Source of the DNA: a bacterium
GTDB taxonomy: Bacteria; Auribacterota; UBA6266
Length of the DNA stretch: 21,999 bases
Direction: 5' to 3'
Assembly (NCBI GenBank): GCA_023228325.1
Contig: JALOBK010000003.1
Location: 1-21,999, forward strand
Shown: positions 20,251-21,999 of the stretch, in pieces
How the letters are laid out: each line of letters opens with the position of its first letter
Numbering within the stretch: position 1 is the first letter of the stretch
Program-made: the position numbers and the translations under genes
Notes under the pieces: model-generated
Database searches by the model: none
The model's input: only the letters and a program-made list of their open reading frames with translations
What the model was told of the DNA's origin: nothing

Positions 20251-20493
20251 ATGTTTTTAAATTTTTTAGTTTATCTCAGAGCAAAATATTGTTTTATTTT
20301 TCATAAAGATGATGTTGAGAAAGAAAGCATAATTACCGGGCATGATGGGTGTAATTTATATACAAATAATTTTTTTATTTGTAAGAAATGTGGATTCAAA
20401 TTTAAAATTAGAAAGTATAAAGTTCACAGCGGATCAAATTCTAAAATGACATGGAGTGGAATTTTTCTTAGAGATAAATACATGATGTATTGA
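20251..20493 (+). CDS. Small CxxC protein
   Basis: An 80-residue protein with AAAAGGAG before ATG 20251. The N-terminus is hydrophobic and aromatic (FLNFLVYLRAKYCFIF). A later FFICKKCGFKFKIRK holds a zinc-type CxxC, with a further Cys (GCNL) upstream. The layout recalls small phage proteins with C-x(n)-CxxCG (DUF1660-like), but the match is weak. Function is unknown. Confidence 0.55.
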   Translation: MFLNFLVYLRAKYCFIFHKDDVEKESIITGHDGCNLYTNNFFICKKCGFKFKIRKYKVHSGSNSKMTWSGIFLRDKYMMY

Positions 20494-20545
20494 AAAAAAA
20501 TGAATTTAAAAAAACATTAACAAAATAAAAAAGGAGTATATATAG

Positions 20546-21181
20546 ATGTCAGAATTAAAACAAGATATGGCGATTAGACAATCTTTAGTTTCTAGGGCTA
20601 TGAAGGCGTTTGAAGATGATATGAAAACAGTTAAAAGAGACGGCATTGAAAAAGTCCTGGAGTATATTAACGAAAGTGATTTTATGTATGCTCCAGCATC
20701 AACACAATACCATTTGCATTGTGAATATGGATTATTAGTACACTCATATCATGTTGTTTGTTATCTCACTAAATTAAACGAAATGCATGGCATTAAACAT
20801 ATAAAAATTCCTATAGAATCGATTTTAATCAGTGGATGGTTTCATGATATATGTAAAACAAATGTATATGCAGAACAGGAAAGAAGAAGAAAAAATGAAA
20901 AAACGAATAAATGGGAAAGTTATAGTGGATATTTATTTAAAGATGATTTACCGTTGGGGCATGGTGAGAAATCAGTCTATATGTTATCTGAATTTGGTTT
21001 GAAATTAGATCATTCAGAAATAGCTGCTATAAATTATCATATGGGGGCATTCCATTTTGGTAATAGATACGATAGAGAATCTTCCATGCAACAAGCTTGG
21101 AAAACATGGCCGTTATCTTTATTATTACATGTTGCAGATACTATGGCAACAAATATTGCTGATGTTTCTGCTGTTGTATGA
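20546..21181 (+). CDS. HD-domain hydrolase
   Basis: A 211-residue protein with AAAAGGAG before ATG 20546. The HD ligands are in order: a histidine in LLVHSYHVV, the HD pair in GWFHDICKT, histidines in LGHGEKS and NYHMGAF, and the final aspartate in LLHVADTMATNI. The APASTQYHLHCEYGLLVHS start is typical of a group of HD proteins in phages and Firmicutes related to the nucleotidyl or phosphohydrolase branch. It is not close to the PgpH-like gene at 7783. The substrate is unknown; nucleotide or 3'-phosphate hydrolysis is likely by family. A frame for a small membrane protein follows. Confidence 0.8.
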   Translation: MSELKQDMAIRQSLVSRAMKAFEDDMKTVKRDGIEKVLEYINESDFMYAPASTQYHLHCEYGLLVHSYHVVCYLTKLNEMHGIKHIKIPIESILISGWFHDICKTNVYAEQERRRKNEKTNKWESYSGYLFKDDLPLGHGEKSVYMLSEFGLKLDHSEIAAINYHMGAFHFGNRYDRESSMQQAWKTWPLSLLLHVADTMATNIADVSAVV

Positions 21182-21194
21182 TAGGGGGAAGTAT

Positions 21195-21287
21195 ATGAAA
21201 TTTATGTTTTGTTTATCTTTCATTTCTTGCTATATGGCACTTTGGGTTTTAAAAGTATTTATAAGAAACACGGATATAGAGGAATAA
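21195..21287 (+). CDS. 30-residue hydrophobic peptide
   Basis: ATG 21195 has GGGGG 6 nt upstream; the frame ends at TAA 21285-21287. MKFMFCLSFISCYMALWVLKVFI is one membrane helix, followed by a short polar tail. It sits tightly between the HD and HExxE genes, and its stop is 3 nt before the next ATG. Function is unknown. Confidence 0.5.
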   Translation: MKFMFCLSFISCYMALWVLKVFIRNTDIEE

Positions 21288-21290
21288 TTT

Positions 21291-21683
21291 ATGATAATAA
21301 CAAGCAAAAAAGACTTCCAATTATATGTTAGAGAATGTGAAAAGTGGATCAAATTTTGGGGATTATCAGAATGGGATATAAATTATTCAAACGTTTCAAC
21401 AGATCCAGATAAGGTATTAGGATGGTGTTCTTGGGATTTGAGTGGTATGATAGTTACAATAAATCTTGAGAAAAAATGGAACAACATAACTTTAACAAAG
21501 GAAGAAAAAGAGGAATGTATTAGAACCACTGCGTTTCATGAGGTGTGCGAGTTATTACTGGCTAAATTAAATGATATCTCATTTAAATATGATGTTCCAA
21601 GAAGGGTTATGACACATCACAGCCATGAAATAATATCTAGAATGCAAAATAGTGTGTATAAGAATCTTAAAAATAAAATCTAG
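21291..21683 (+). CDS. HExxE-type putative metallohydrolase
   Basis: A 130-residue protein with AGAGGA before ATG 21291. The key feature is FHEVCELLL (H83, E84, E87) in a helix after TRT-like residues, followed by a His-rich VMTHHSHEIISRM helix that could give a third ligand. The layout resembles small zincin-like phage proteins, but the usual HExxH is HExxE, so peptidase activity is not certain. It ends in TAG. Confidence 0.6.
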   Translation: MIITSKKDFQLYVRECEKWIKFWGLSEWDINYSNVSTDPDKVLGWCSWDLSGMIVTINLEKKWNNITLTKEEKEECIRTTAFHEVCELLLAKLNDISFKYDVPRRVMTHHSHEIISRMQNSVYKNLKNKI

Positions 21684-21711
21684 AATTTAATACTGGATTG
21701 GAGATATCCAT

Positions 21712-21975
21712 ATGAAGAAATTTAAAATGACAAAAGAAATGATTTCTCTTAAACTATCTGAAATTTTAAAAGAATCATTTGGTATAATTGATTTTCTCCC
21801 TAGTTTTAGATTGGGAAGTGATATGGGCATTGATGAAAACGATCTGTATTTATTTTTAAATTTAATAGATCAACATTTTAATTTAGATTTTACAAATGAA
21901 AATAGAAGTAATATGGAAAATATTAAAATTGGCAAATTGATTGATATGATATTTAGTTTGACAAATAAAAAATAG
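21712..21975 (+). CDS. Acyl-carrier-like protein lacking the phosphopantetheine serine
   Basis: An 87-residue protein. ATG 21712 follows GGAGATATCCAT. Helix pattern and motifs match acyl carrier proteins: KLSEILKESFGI, a FRLGSDMGIDENDLYLFLNLID core and IKIGKLIDMIF. In true ACPs the core reads DSL with a Ser that carries phosphopantetheine; here it is ENDLY, with no Ser at that position, so it cannot be a normal acyl carrier. It may be a structural or regulatory mimic. It ends in TAG, which overlaps the SD of the next gene. Confidence 0.55.
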   Translation: MKKFKMTKEMISLKLSEILKESFGIIDFLPSFRLGSDMGIDENDLYLFLNLIDQHFNLDFTNENRSNMENIKIGKLIDMIFSLTNKK

Positions 21976-21986
21976 GAGGGGTTAAA

Positions 21987-21999
21987 ATGCCTCTAATTA
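21987..21999 (+). CDS. Start of a gene cut by the window edge
   Basis: AGGAGGGG (21974-21981) sits 5 nt ahead of ATG 21987, followed by CCT CTA ATT before the window ends. A real gene probably starts here; nothing can be said about its product. Confidence 0.55.

Noticed and set aside
1..21999. Complete reassignment of TAG to sense in this genome
   Set aside because: TAG ends several genes at natural lengths (21683, 21975, TnpB at 18007), and reading through gives only short tails before TAA. Partial or staged suppression remains possible.
1..21999. CRISPR array or phage-type direct repeat array
   Set aside because: No regularly spaced repeats of 20-40 nt are visible; the only long repeats are the two TnpB elements and diverged gene paralogues.

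Overview
This window looks like part of the genome of a large, AT-rich tailed phage (or a closely related prophage) of a Gram-negative bacterium. It has tightly packed, mostly rightward genes with strong GGAGG-type ribosome binding sites and many 4-nt ATGA overlaps. It carries tRNA genes, many very small proteins, phage-style metabolic genes (thioredoxin, GroES-like co-chaperonin, S-adenosylmethionine decarboxylase) and lysis genes (M15 peptidase, lytic transglycosylase, LLH-type holin). A gene for a probable outer-membrane beta-barrel points to a Gram-negative host. No capsid, tail or polymerase gene is recognisable here, so the phage assignment is an inference from style and content.

Layout. 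1-1326: four tandem paralogous small zinc-ribbon proteins. 1327-2349: a structured leader, two ORFs joined in frame across a single TAG codon (the second resembles peptidyl-tRNA hydrolase 2), then a canonical tRNA with anticodon CUA (amber suppressor) and a terminator. 2393-5283: thioredoxin, GroES-like protein, papain-like cysteine peptidase, a Leu-like tRNA with an aberrant anticodon arm, and the beta-barrel protein with a terminator. 5304-7096: an unknown gene, M15 peptidase, transglycosylase, a tiny membrane protein, tRNA-Ser(UGA) and a 44-residue ORF. 7115-12215: an accessory block with a free-standing PgpH/YqfF-type HD domain (the c-di-AMP phosphodiesterase family), a BCS1-like AAA ATPase, a NADAR protein, three small zinc proteins and paired paralogues. 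12263-14418: holin with a possible -1 frameshift extension, then small unknowns. 14444-16767: SpeD, a SUKH-like protein, a second BCS1-like AAA ATPase and a terminator. 16778-20022: two near-identical 1262-nt TnpB-only (IS1341-type) elements flanking the only leftward genes. 20074-21999: small genes, a second HD hydrolase, a HExxE protein and an acyl-carrier-like protein.

Two themes stand out. The first is translation: a CUA tRNA follows, by 2 nt, a pair of ORFs separated by an in-frame TAG, and their leader holds a strong ribosome binding site followed by ATG-TAG. Together these suggest an amber-responsive translation module. The second is host signalling and defence: a soluble PgpH-like HD domain, NADAR and SUKH-like proteins lie near duplicated AAA ATPases and could act against nucleotide-signal or ADP-ribosylation defences. 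Family calls rest on motifs read by eye; the system-level readings are inference.
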